A DNA stretch of 64,000 nucleotides, taken from positions 62,001-126,000 of the forward strand of contig NZ_JABJVN010000004.1 of assembly GCF_013618475.1 (NCBI RefSeq), in the 5' to 3' direction. This stretch comes from Saccharibacillus deserti (GTDB lineage Bacteria > Bacillota > Bacilli > Paenibacillales > Paenibacillaceae). Positions 43,652 through 52,568 of the stretch are shown here, in pieces. The notes beneath the pieces are model-generated. The model was not told the DNA's origin and did not search any database. It worked only from the letters and a program-made list of their open reading frames with translations. Each line of letters begins with the position of its first letter. The first letter of the stretch is position 1. The position numbers were made by a program, and so were the translations under genes.

Positions 43652-46600
43652 GTGAAGCAAACAAAACTATCCAGAATATTGATCTGCCTATTAATCTTCT
43701 CTTTCCTGTTGGGTACCTCGAATATCCCTTTGGCTTCCGTTCGCGCGGAAGAAACGGAATCTTCCGCAGCCGCACCCAAAGCTTCCGAACCCGGATTCTC
43801 GGCGCAGAGCGTCACGCAGAACGTCTACTCCGTTAATCCAATCGCGGAAGACCAATTCGAATCTCCGGGGCAGCCGACTTCCGATCTGTACGCTCGCGGA
43901 ATCGGCGTTACGGAAATGGACAATACCAACGGCCAGTGGCAGTATTTCAACGGACAAGTCTGGTATTCCCTCGAAAATCCGGATACAATCTTCGTGCTCG
44001 GCGGTAATGTCCCGATCCGCTTCGTCCCGAAAGCCGATTGGAACGGCACGGCGCAGATCAAATACCGGGACTGGCTGGCCGATCCCGACGGAACCAACCA
44101 GAACTGGACCGATCCAAATGCCAAGTACGAACAGGTGCCGAACGACTTCGGCAGCGAAGTGAAAACGGCGCAGATTACGGTCACGCCGGTCAACGACACT
44201 CCGTTCGTAACGGAAGTCGGCGGTTCGTTCTACTACGATCTGGACGGCGGCAGCTACGCTACCATTCCCGATCTCGGACTGTATGACAATTCGTTTACGT
44301 TCGAGAGCTGGGTATATCCGACCAGCAGCCCGACCTGGGCGCGCTTTTTTGAAAGTGCTTATGGCCCGGATAACTTCAACGTCTTTTTCGGTTTTGAAAG
44401 CAACAGCGGCAGAGTGATCTTTACCGCTCTTCCCCAAAAAGGCACACGCACGAAACAGTACGACGTCATTACCAAGGAAGTCCTTTCCCTGAACAAATGG
44501 ACGCATGTATCCCTGGTGTACAATCATGTCCAGAAGACGGCCTCCATTTATTGGGACGGAGTGTTGAAAGCTTCGGGGCCGGCCGATCTGACCCAAATGG
44601 CGAATGCCGCCAGCCAGAACGGAGGAGCTCCGAGACCGGTCAACTATATCGGCGAGAGCGCCTGGAGCCAGGATGCCAACTATACCGGCGGCATCAAAGA
44701 CGTTCGCTTCTGGAACAAAGCCAAGAGCGCAAGCGAAATCGCCGGCGAAATGGGCGTTCAACTGAGCGGCAGCGAGTCGAACCTTGCGGCGCTGTACCGG
44801 TTCAATAACCCGGCAGACCAAGCTGTCGCTAAGGATTACTCCCCGAACGGAAGAAACGGCAGCATTATCAACGGCAAATGGAATTCAAGCAAAGGCTTCA
44901 ATTACGGAGTGGCTACGACAGTGAACGCGCCGGTCACCAAGATCTTCATGGCCAACGAAGTCGACGGCGAACCTGTAACCGTTAAAATCGCTTCTTCGAA
45001 TCAAACGTTGATCCCGGACGGAAATCTGGCGATCAGCGGAGACGGCCCGCAGAAAAGCCTGCTGCTGACTCCGGCTCTCGACAAGTCCGGTACAGCGCAA
45101 ATCATAGTCACCCTCGACGACGGCCGGGGACTTAAAGACAGCGTAAGCACAAGCAGTTTCGTATTCAACGTCGTCGCCGGAAAATACGAACTGCTGTCCG
45201 TCAAGCCTTCGGTCGGTGTCATGGAACCTTCGTTCAGCCGAACGATCGCGTACAACAAAGTGCATGTTCCCAACAAAACCAACGGCAATCCCAACAACGA
45301 TATTACAGTCGGCGTAACCGCGGCCAATCCGAACGATGTGTGGGTGACGGCTTCCGCCGCTAACGGCAGCGGCGTGAAAGTAACCGGTTCTTATCCGACC
45401 TTCACGGTAAGCGGTCTGGCCGTCGGCACGTACAAAAAGGTCACGATCCGCGTGGCCGACAAGAATGGTTCGGGCTTCAAGGAATATGTGCTGGATCTGA
45501 TCCGTTACCCGGGCAATGATGCGGATCTTGCCACCGTAAATGGCCTTGCCCTGTTCAACGGAACAATTCCCGTTCCGCTGGCACCGGTCTACAATGCCAA
45601 TACGCCGAACTATACGGCCGAAGTCGAAGGCAGCGTGGAAAGCCTCAAAGTCGATATTGAAAAATCCGGCCCGTTCTCAAGCGTACAGCTTAACGGCAGC
45701 CCGATCGGTTCGGCAGGCGAGCTCAAAGCGAGCGGAACGGTCGGGCTGAAGCCCGGCCGCAACACGCTGACGGTTCAAGTCACGGCGGAAGACGGAAGAA
45801 CGGTCAAGACGTATACCGTAATCGTTATCCGCAAACTTTCCGCCGACGCGAGACTGACTTCCCTGACGACCCAGCCGGCAGGATTGTCTCCCGCTTTTGA
45901 CAGCAACAAAGGCGATTACGCGCTGAGTGTGCCTTACAGCTCGGTTCGTACCGTCTTCACTCCGACCGCCGTGCAGGGAGCTTCGATCCGAGTCAACGGC
46001 ATCGAGCATGCGAGCGGAACGCCGTTCACGGCGGAGAATCTGATCAGCGGCAGCAATTACTTCAATATCGAAGTTACGGCCCAGGACGGCGTCACTTCGA
46101 GACTGTACAAACTGCTGATTGTCAAAGCGCCTTCGGACGTCGCCGATCTGGCCAACCTGGCCGTCGAACCGGGAACACTGTCTCCCGCATTCACGAATGC
46201 GAATACGGCTTACAGCGTTCATGTGCCGAATTCGGTGTCCCATCTCGATCTGACCGCCATGCTGTCCGATACCTCGGCTTCTCTGACCGTCGACGGAGCG
46301 CCGCATAAGAGCGGTACCCCTTACGGCAAGACGCTGCGGGTCGGCTTGAACACGGTCACCGTCAAAGTCACTTCGGAGAGCAAAACCCGCGAGAAAACGA
46401 CGCTGGTCACGATTATGCGGGAAGCTTCTTCCAACGCCGATCTGAAAGCTCTGGATGTCTCGGCAGGCACCCTGTCTCCTGTATTCAACCGCAGCCAGAC
46501 CCAATACGCGGTCACGGTGGAAAATGAAGTGTCGCAGCTGGGTCTTATACCGGCAGCCGACGATGACAATGCCCAGCTCTCCCTGAACGGCCTGCCGGTA

Positions 46601-49600
46601 GAAAACGGCACCGTCCAGACTGTTCAACTTCAAACCGGCATCAACACGGTCAACGTCACCGTCACGGCCCAGGATGGAAGAACGGTCAAGACGTACACGG
46701 TGACGGTTGTACGAAAAGCTTCGTCCAATGCCGATCTGGCCAATATTTTCCTGAACGGACGAACACTGAGCGGAGGATTCGATCCGTCCACTTCGACCTA
46801 CTACGAATATGTAGCCAACAACGTCACGTCCCTGTCCGCTTCGGCGGTCACCGCCGATCCGAACGCCTCTTACACGATCGACGGACAATCGGTCAGCCGG
46901 GCTCCGGTCAATCTGGCCGTCGGCAAGACGGAGATCGTCTTTGTCACCCTTGCCCAAGATGGCCAAACGAGCAAGGCGTATACCGTTAATATCGTTCGTG
47001 CCCCTTCCGGCAATGCAAATCTGGCTCAGCTGTCGCTGACGGACGACCAGGAAGAAACGGTCACTCTTTCTCCGGACTTCGCACCGGATACTTTCCTGTA
47101 CGGCGCCTCGGTTGAGAGCGGGGTCAACACCGTCACCTTGGGCGTAACCGTCCAGGACGAAAATGCGGGAGAGAGCGTCTTGGTGAACGGCATGCCGGTT
47201 GAAAAACCTTATGTGCTGACTCCGCAGATCGGATTGAACGTCATCGAAGTGTATGCGATTGCGCAGGATGGCAGCATGCAGCGCTACACGATCAATCTGA
47301 TCAAAAATCCGAATACGGACGCTACACTGCGCAATCTGCAGCTCGGCCCGAATATTCCGGACCTGTCCCCGGCTTTCTCGCCGGATACAGACGATTATGT
47401 GGTAAACGTAGCCAATAACATCGAGAATCTCGTGTTCAACCCGACAGTCAACGCTGCGGGAGCGGCTTATGCCCTTACAAGAAACGGTCAGCCGGTTAAC
47501 GACAGCGCCGAACTGGCGGAAGGCGACAACAAGTTTGTCGTTACCGTTACAGCGCCGGATGGCCTGACAACCAAGACTTACACGGTAACCGTATATCGCG
47601 AAGTCCTGCCGAAAGACGCTTCCCTGGATGCCCTTCAGGTGACCTCCGTTCGCGGAACCGAGCTGCTCGCACCGGAGTTCCCGGCCAAGCAGCAGGAGTA
47701 CCGGGCAGACGTTCCTTACCCGGTAGCCAAAGCTGTAATCGAAGCCCTGCCAACCGATCTTCAGGCAAGAGTGACGATCAACGGGCTTGCCGCTTCGGGT
47801 GAAAAAGAAGTCCTTCTGGCGGAAGGCGACAACCGGTTCGAGATTCGCGTATTGGCACAGGATGGCAAAACAGAGCGTTTCTACACGCTGAATATTTTCC
47901 GCCACTACTCGTCCAAGAACGCCAATCTGATTCGGTTGACTCCGGGAACGGGCAGTCTGAAGCCAGGGTTTACGCCTGAAGAGACGCAGTACACGCTCGA
48001 TGTCGCCCATGAAGTCGAAGCGATCGAATTGGACGCGGTACTGTCCGATCCCAAGACTGCGGCATCCAAGATCGTAGGCAAAGACGGCGCGTCGCTTGAC
48101 CGCCTGCCGGAAGGCAGAAGCGAATTCAACATTGTCGTTCTGGCGGAAAACGGGACGATCAAAGTCTACACCCTTGTCGTAAACCGCGCCGCGGCGCCGG
48201 TTCCGACACCTAACCCGGACCCGACTCCGGTTCCGACGCCTAACCCGGACCCGACTCCGGCTCTGGCTCCGGCACCTAACCCGGTTCCGACTCCGGTTCC
48301 GGTAAAGGAAAAAGTCACGGTTCGGGTAGAAACCGGCGTCTTGAATCAAGGGCCGGTACTGACCCAACTGCCGATCGATCGTACAAGAGAAGCGGGCAGC
48401 GTCCGCGACATCGTAGCTCTCGACGAGCAGTACAGCACCGAAGCCTTGAAAAAGCTCGCCGAATCCGGCGGCAAAATCGCCCGTGTCGTTATTCCCGATG
48501 ACAAGGACGAAGTCACCGATCAGCGTTTCAACGTGACAAAAGCCGCGATCAAAGCACTCGGCGGTGCGGACGTAGATATGGAACTCTTTACGGAAAACGT
48601 CAAGATCATCGTGCCGCAGACTTCGATGGATGCTTTCGACGAAGATGTCTTCTTCCATCTGGTTCCGATCAGAGTCGAATCGGAACGCCTTGCGGTAGAG
48701 AACCGGGCCCGAGTGGAACGGATCGTCCGTGAGGTCGCCCAAAACGACCAGATTGAAGTACTCGCCCGTCCGATGACGATCGAGACCAATATGCAGAGCC
48801 GTCCGGTTACCCTTGTACTTCCGCTTACCGGCGTCACTCTTCCGGCAAATGCCGCCGAAAGAGAATCATTCCTGGCCGATCTGGCGATCTTTATCGAACA
48901 CAGCGACGGAGACAAAGAACTGATCCGCGCCAAAGTCGTCGATTACAAACCGGGATTGAAAGGTCTGGAATTCGGCGTCAACAAGTTCAGTACGTTTACG
49001 GTACTGAATATGAACGGCGCCGATCTGGACAGCCTGCTCGGCCCTGCCGGCGGCACGGCAGCGGACGGATCGAACGGTTCCGCAGCCGGAAACGTTCAGT
49101 CCCACACCGCTTATATCAAAGGCTTCACCGACGGTACGTTCAAGCCGAACCGTACCGTCAGCCGTTCCGAGATGGCCGCCATTTTGGCCCGTAATCTCGG
49201 ATACTCGGCAGCCGGCGCTTCTTCCGGTTATCCCGACGTCAAGTCTTCGCACTGGGCAGCGGGAGAGATCGCTTTCGTCCGCAGCTCGGGTCTGATGGTC
49301 GGTGACCAACACGGCCTGTTCCGCCCGGATGCTCCGATCAGCCGCGGAGAAATGGCGGCTATCGCTTCCCGTTACAAGAAGCTTGATTCCGCCAAAGCGT
49401 CTGCATCATTCAAGGACACGGCAGGCCACTGGGCAGCCAATGAGATCGCCGCAGCCTATACGGCAGGCCTTCTGGACGGCTACACCGACGGCACTTATCG
49501 TCCGAATGTCCAGCTGGCACGCAGCGAAGCGGTCAAGATCGTCAACCGCCTGTTCGACCGCGGTCCGCTCTACGGCGTCTCGGCTCCAAGCTGGCCGGAT

Positions 49601-49699
49601 GTGCCGGCTTCCCACTGGGCTTACGAAGAGGTCGAAGAAGCTTCGCGCAGCCACAACTTTACCCTCCGGCCGGAAGGCGGAGAGAACGTTCAACCTTAA
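43652..49699 (+). CDS. Giant SLH surface protein with LamG and cadherin-like repeats
   Basis: A 2,015-residue secreted protein. A signal peptide (residues 1-36) precedes a beta-rich domain (40-185), a LamG/concanavalin-like domain (about 190-370), and roughly ten cadherin-like beta-sandwich repeats of about 98 residues (about 511-1513). Repeat signatures are SSNADL, LSPxF, Y-V-V and TVKTYTVTVVRK. Next come a Pro/Thr spacer (about 1516-1551), an unassigned beta domain (1552-1800) and three SLH modules (about 1816-2000). It should be a long stalk anchored to wall polysaccharide, presenting the LamG domain for carbohydrate binding or adhesion. The start is GTG at 43652 with GGAG eight bases upstream; the frame extends earlier without a signal peptide. 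Confidence 0.9.
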   Translation: MKQTKLSRILICLLIFSFLLGTSNIPLASVRAEETESSAAAPKASEPGFSAQSVTQNVYSVNPIAEDQFESPGQPTSDLYARGIGVTEMDNTNGQWQYFNGQVWYSLENPDTIFVLGGNVPIRFVPKADWNGTAQIKYRDWLADPDGTNQNWTDPNAKYEQVPNDFGSEVKTAQITVTPVNDTPFVTEVGGSFYYDLDGGSYATIPDLGLYDNSFTFESWVYPTSSPTWARFFESAYGPDNFNVFFGFESNSGRVIFTALPQKGTRTKQYDVITKEVLSLNKWTHVSLVYNHVQKTASIYWDGVLKASGPADLTQMANAASQNGGAPRPVNYIGESAWSQDANYTGGIKDVRFWNKAKSASEIAGEMGVQLSGSESNLAALYRFNNPADQAVAKDYSPNGRNGSIINGKWNSSKGFNYGVATTVNAPVTKIFMANEVDGEPVTVKIASSNQTLIPDGNLAISGDGPQKSLLLTPALDKSGTAQIIVTLDDGRGLKDSVSTSSFVFNVVAGKYELLSVKPSVGVMEPSFSRTIAYNKVHVPNKTNGNPNNDITVGVTAANPNDVWVTASAANGSGVKVTGSYPTFTVSGLAVGTYKKVTIRVADKNGSGFKEYVLDLIRYPGNDADLATVNGLALFNGTIPVPLAPVYNANTPNYTAEVEGSVESLKVDIEKSGPFSSVQLNGSPIGSAGELKASGTVGLKPGRNTLTVQVTAEDGRTVKTYTVIVIRKLSADARLTSLTTQPAGLSPAFDSNKGDYALSVPYSSVRTVFTPTAVQGASIRVNGIEHASGTPFTAENLISGSNYFNIEVTAQDGVTSRLYKLLIVKAPSDVADLANLAVEPGTLSPAFTNANTAYSVHVPNSVSHLDLTAMLSDTSASLTVDGAPHKSGTPYGKTLRVGLNTVTVKVTSESKTREKTTLVTIMREASSNADLKALDVSAGTLSPVFNRSQTQYAVTVENEVSQLGLIPAADDDNAQLSLNGLPVENGTVQTVQLQTGINTVNVTVTAQDGRTVKTYTVTVVRKASSNADLANIFLNGRTLSGGFDPSTSTYYEYVANNVTSLSASAVTADPNASYTIDGQSVSRAPVNLAVGKTEIVFVTLAQDGQTSKAYTVNIVRAPSGNANLAQLSLTDDQEETVTLSPDFAPDTFLYGASVESGVNTVTLGVTVQDENAGESVLVNGMPVEKPYVLTPQIGLNVIEVYAIAQDGSMQRYTINLIKNPNTDATLRNLQLGPNIPDLSPAFSPDTDDYVVNVANNIENLVFNPTVNAAGAAYALTRNGQPVNDSAELAEGDNKFVVTVTAPDGLTTKTYTVTVYREVLPKDASLDALQVTSVRGTELLAPEFPAKQQEYRADVPYPVAKAVIEALPTDLQARVTINGLAASGEKEVLLAEGDNRFEIRVLAQDGKTERFYTLNIFRHYSSKNANLIRLTPGTGSLKPGFTPEETQYTLDVAHEVEAIELDAVLSDPKTAASKIVGKDGASLDRLPEGRSEFNIVVLAENGTIKVYTLVVNRAAAPVPTPNPDPTPVPTPNPDPTPALAPAPNPVPTPVPVKEKVTVRVETGVLNQGPVLTQLPIDRTREAGSVRDIVALDEQYSTEALKKLAESGGKIARVVIPDDKDEVTDQRFNVTKAAIKALGGADVDMELFTENVKIIVPQTSMDAFDEDVFFHLVPIRVESERLAVENRARVERIVREVAQNDQIEVLARPMTIETNMQSRPVTLVLPLTGVTLPANAAERESFLADLAIFIEHSDGDKELIRAKVVDYKPGLKGLEFGVNKFSTFTVLNMNGADLDSLLGPAGGTAADGSNGSAAGNVQSHTAYIKGFTDGTFKPNRTVSRSEMAAILARNLGYSAAGASSGYPDVKSSHWAAGEIAFVRSSGLMVGDQHGLFRPDAPISRGEMAAIASRYKKLDSAKASASFKDTAGHWAANEIAAAYTAGLLDGYTDGTYRPNVQLARSEAVKIVNRLFDRGPLYGVSAPSWPDVPASHWAYEEVEEASRSHNFTLRPEGGENVQP
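45195..48190 (+). repeat. About ten tandem coding repeats of roughly 295 bp
   Basis: Consecutive cadherin-like modules begin near 45195, 45520, 45840, 46135, 46425, 46720, 47005, 47305, 47600 and 47900. At DNA level short stretches are near-identical, for example ACGGTCAAGACGTA at about 45800 and 46683. The copies are otherwise diverged, so slippage or recombination is probably old. Confidence 0.8.
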
Positions 49700-49745
49700 G
49701 TGAAATTGCCGCTTCCGCGGCTCTGGATCAGACCCATGCAAGACA

Positions 49746-49777
49746 GGCCCGGCGCCTTCAGCGCCGGGCCTTTTTTT
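49746..49777 (+). terminator. Intrinsic terminator after the giant SLH gene
   Basis: GGCCCGGCGC pairs perfectly with GCGCCGGGCC around CTTCA, followed by seven T residues. It lies about 45 bp past the stop codon. Confidence 0.95.
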
Positions 49778-49849
49778 GATAAACCGAGACCGCCCACGGC
49801 TGTTTCTGTTCATTTCTCCCGTTCAAACACCGATAAGATTAAAAACGGA

Positions 49850-49877
49850 TTGCAAATTAAACAAAACCCAGTATAAT
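49850..49877 (+). promoter_or_regulatory. Likely sigma-A promoter of the 101-residue protein
   Basis: TTGCAA (49850-49855), a 16-base spacer and TATAAT (49872-49877) lie about 37 bp upstream of the start codon. Confidence 0.65.
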
Positions 49878-49913
49878 ACTTGGTAATGGAAATCGAAGGA
49901 GCTGACTTTCTCA

Positions 49914-50219
49914 ATGTCGATAGACGATTATCTGGATCTGTACAATTACGCCGGTTCGCTCGGCGATACGCAGTGGCAGGCGTCCCTGGCCGCTTCCCTG
50001 AGCGAAAAGCTCGCCGTCCCTCCCGTGTCCGAGGAAGAACTCGCTTTGGCTGCGCTGTGGGAACGTTTTGATCGGATCAACGAAGAACTGAAGACCCTGT
50101 TTATCGATATGCGTACCGGCTCCGTTCAAGCGGATCGGCTGCAGGAGCAGGTCTGGGCTCTCAAAATCGAACGCATCATCATCTCGCAGCGTATCCGTTC
50201 CCGTCATGTGCGGGTGTAG
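49914..50219 (+). CDS. Small hypothetical protein
   Basis: A 101-residue, largely helical, acidic protein with no membrane segment or cysteine. I do not recognise the family. The first half (MSIDDYLDLYNYAGSLGDTQ) and the second, with a long amphipathic helix (WERFDRINEELKTLFIDMR), read like a conserved soluble protein rather than chance. A good promoter precedes it, AAGGAG lies upstream, and a 25-bp hairpin terminator follows, so it is a real single-gene transcription unit. Confidence 0.75.
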   Translation: MSIDDYLDLYNYAGSLGDTQWQASLAASLSEKLAVPPVSEEELALAALWERFDRINEELKTLFIDMRTGSVQADRLQEQVWALKIERIIISQRIRSRHVRV

Positions 50220-50250
50220 CCTCTACCGATGTCTACGTCGTTCCAGCGGG

Positions 50251-50304
50251 AAAAGGCGGGCAGTTGAAGGCATGTACGAACATGCCTTCAACTGCCCGCC
50301 TTTT
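50251..50304. terminator. Bidirectional 25-bp terminator hairpin
   Basis: A perfect 25-bp stem (AAAAGGCGGGCAGTTGAAGG onward, 50251-50275, with 50280-50304) around a four-base loop. It separates the 101-residue gene from the converging Met-rich gene. Confidence 0.95.
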
Positions 50305-50341
50305 CTGTGATCCGATCTTGCCTAAGCCCGCTTCGGAAATC

Positions 50342-50569
50342 TTACTTGGACATTTCCATTTCTTTGCGCATCATGGACATGCACGAAGTCATCATCTCGT
50401 CGCACTCCTGCATTTTTCTCATCATCATGTCCATATCCATACCCATGTCTTTCATGTTCATGCCTTCCATGCCGGACATTTTTTCCATACACATCTTCAT
50501 CGTATTCATCTTGCTCGTCATTTCGTCCATGCACATCATCATCATCATTTCCATCGCCATCTTTTCCAT
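50342..50569 (-). CDS. Methionine-rich small protein (32 Met of 75 residues)
   Basis: A 75-residue protein containing 32 Met (43%) and four Cys (positions 13, 27, 56, 63), with the rest mostly Glu, Asp and Lys. Met clusters such as MEMMMMMCMDEM and MDMDMMM recur through the chain. There is no signal peptide or membrane span, so it is probably cytoplasmic and helical. Thioether-rich proteins of this kind are known to bind Cu(I) or buffer oxidants, but no family match is claimed. A well-placed GGGGAGGAC eight bases before the ATG and a strong terminator behind it argue that it is expressed. CutC lies 7 kb away and is not in the same unit. Confidence 0.75.
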   Translation of the reverse strand: MEKMAMEMMMMMCMDEMTSKMNTMKMCMEKMSGMEGMNMKDMGMDMDMMMRKMQECDEMMTSCMSMMRKEMEMSK

Positions 50570-50893
50570 CGTTTCGTCCTCCCCGGTTTAAGTTTCATTT
50601 AATCGTTCGAACCCAATCTGTAGTTACATACCCTGCCTATTTGCGCGGCAAACCGAATTTCGCGGAGATCAAAGACTTTCATCGCTTTTCGAAAAAATCC
50701 TATAAATGGTAATACCTCAAGTTATCGGATAGGGATTCGATCTTATGGACTGCCGCTTTGCGCGCTTCGTAAACCCAGGATCAAAATTATTTTCCGATCG
50801 TAAATCTTGCCTGCTTCCCCTCTTGCCGGGGCTCCGATAATGGTATGATCTGTCTAAGAAGACTTCAGACTCTGTATCGAAAAGGGGATTGCC
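50570..50893. other. Gene-free interval between Met-rich gene and MFS gene
   Basis: About 320 bases between divergent genes. A possible MFS promoter has TTGCCG near 50823 and TATGAT at 50844-50849, though the spacer is only 15 bases. I saw no metal-regulator operator for the Met-rich gene. Confidence 0.35.
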
Positions 50894-52249
50894 ATGTCTC
50901 AGCTCGCCGCTTCCAAACCGCCCCGCCGCACCCGCAAACGCGGAGCCGGCACGGGGCTGTTCCTGTCGCTTCCGGTTTTGTCCTGGGCGCTGTACGATTT
51001 TGCGAACACAATCTTCTCCTCCAATATCGTCACCATCTTTTTCCCGCTGTATTTGCAGCAGGTCCTCGGCGGAGACGCACGCATGGATCAGATCGCAAGC
51101 ACGTTTATCAGCTACGCCAACGCCGCGGCAGGCCTGCTGCTCGTCATCTTCACTCCGCTGCTCGGCGTCTGGATGGACCGGACCGGCCGCAAAAAGGCGT
51201 TTCTCGTTCCGTTTGCGCTGGCCGCGATTGCCTGCACGTTCTTGATGGGCTTTGCCGCGTATACGGACAGTCCGTCGTCGCTGCTCGGCCTGCCGCTGTC
51301 GATCGTGATCGTCCTGATCTTCTTTACGGCCGCCAAATTTTTCTACAATTCCAGCCAGCTGTTCTACGATAATATGCTGCCCGATATCGCGACCGGTTCG
51401 CAGGTGCCGCTGATCTCCGGATTCGGCGTCGCGGTCGGTTATATCGGCACGCTGATGGGCCTCGTCGTCTATCTGATCGTGGGCAGCCGGGATTACCCGC
51501 TCGCTTTTGTGCTCACCGCCGCGCTGTTCCTGCTCTTCTCGCTGCCGATCATGCTTCTGTACAAAGAAAAAGCTCCGGTGCCCGCTCCTTCGGCGGCGGG
51601 GGCGAAGAAGTCCTTTTTCAGCGGCTACCGGGACATTTACGCGACGTTCAAGGAAGCCAAGCGGCACCGGGCCGTCTTCACCTTCATGGTCGCCTACTTC
51701 TTCTTCAACGACGCTGTCGCGACCGCCATCGCCATGATGAGCATCTACGCTACGGCCGTCATGGGCTTCAGTGCCGGACAGTTCATCCTGCTGTACCTGG
51801 TGGCGACGGTCTGGGCGATCATCGGCTCGTATGCGTTCGGCTTGATCACCCGGCGGATCGGCGGCAAAAAGTCGTCCGGACTCGTATCGCTCGTCTTGAT
51901 CCTTGCGCTGATTCTGGCCGCCGCCGCGTTCTCCGATGCCGTCTTCTGGGCTGCGGCCTGCCTGTACGGCGTTGCGATGGGCTCGCTCTGGGTGACGTCG
52001 CGCACGATGATCGTCGAACTGTCTCCCCAAGACAAAAGAGGCCAGTTCTTCGGACTGTTCGCTTTCTCCGGCAAACTGTCTTCCGTACTGGGGCCGCTCG
52101 TCTACGGTTCCGTGACTTGGGCCCTCTCCGGTTACGGCACGCTGGCGAGCCGGGCCGCGCTGCTGTCACTGGTCGTGATGGCCGCCATCGGATTGATCGT
52201 GCTGCTGCGGGTCCCGTACACGAAACCTTCGGAAGAAGCGGAAGCGTAA
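50894..52249 (+). CDS. MFS transporter, UMF1 type
   Basis: A 451-residue carrier with about 12 predicted membrane spans. The WALYDFANTIFSSNIVTIFFPLY start is characteristic of the UMF1 (Atg22-like) branch of the major facilitator superfamily. The short MFS loop motif is seen in GVWMDRTGRKKAF. The N-terminal 20 residues are basic and cytoplasmic. Substrate is unknown; members of the branch have been linked to amino-acid or small-solute efflux. It is a single-gene unit; AAGGGG lies before the ATG and a terminator follows. Confidence 0.87.
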   Translation: MSQLAASKPPRRTRKRGAGTGLFLSLPVLSWALYDFANTIFSSNIVTIFFPLYLQQVLGGDARMDQIASTFISYANAAAGLLLVIFTPLLGVWMDRTGRKKAFLVPFALAAIACTFLMGFAAYTDSPSSLLGLPLSIVIVLIFFTAAKFFYNSSQLFYDNMLPDIATGSQVPLISGFGVAVGYIGTLMGLVVYLIVGSRDYPLAFVLTAALFLLFSLPIMLLYKEKAPVPAPSAAGAKKSFFSGYRDIYATFKEAKRHRAVFTFMVAYFFFNDAVATAIAMMSIYATAVMGFSAGQFILLYLVATVWAIIGSYAFGLITRRIGGKKSSGLVSLVLILALILAAAAFSDAVFWAAACLYGVAMGSLWVTSRTMIVELSPQDKRGQFFGLFAFSGKLSSVLGPLVYGSVTWALSGYGTLASRAALLSLVVMAAIGLIVLLRVPYTKPSEEAEA

Positions 52250-52334
52250 CGGTTCGGCGAACGAAAAACCGGATTGCCCACGCTCGAAGCTTTGCCTGCC
52301 GAACCTGCTTCTTCGTCAATCGTTTCACGTATTC

Positions 52335-52382
52335 GAAAAAGCCGAAATTCGCTCCGGTTCGCTGCGGATTTCGGCTTTTTCG
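52335..52382 (+). terminator. Intrinsic terminator after MFS gene
   Basis: GAAAAAGCCGAAAT pairs with ATTTCGGCTTTTTC in a long imperfect hairpin about 85 bp past the MFS stop. The rest of the 52250-52568 interval contains the promoter of the next gene and no coding frame. Confidence 0.8.
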
Positions 52383-52474
52383 CATCTCTTTTGCCCGAAT
52401 CCGATTGAATATGTACCCGGGGGGTATTTTATACGTGGACGAACCAGTGTCGGCACCTGCGTACGGCACGGATT

Positions 52475-52502
52475 TTGTTAAAAGAATAAAGTTTGTTATA
52501 AT
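52475..52502 (+). promoter_or_regulatory. Likely sigma-A promoter of the aldo-keto reductase gene
   Basis: TTGTTA (52475-52480), a 16-base AT-rich spacer and TATAAT (52497-52502) lie about 67 bp upstream of the start codon. Confidence 0.65.
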
Positions 52503-52568
52503 AAGTAACTGTATAGCGGTTCCGCTGCCTGCGGAATACGCCGAATAGACGACGAGGAGGAATTTGAA

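Noticed and set aside
48200-48305. Pro/Thr-coding short repeats (CCGACTCCGG type) as a CRISPR-like or minisatellite array
   Set aside because: They are in-frame PTPNPDPTP codons of the spacer in the giant SLH protein and have no spacers of uniform length.
45677-48742. 1,021-codon minus-strand frame opposite the giant SLH gene
   Set aside because: Its apparent repeats only mirror the cadherin-like repeats on the sense strand.
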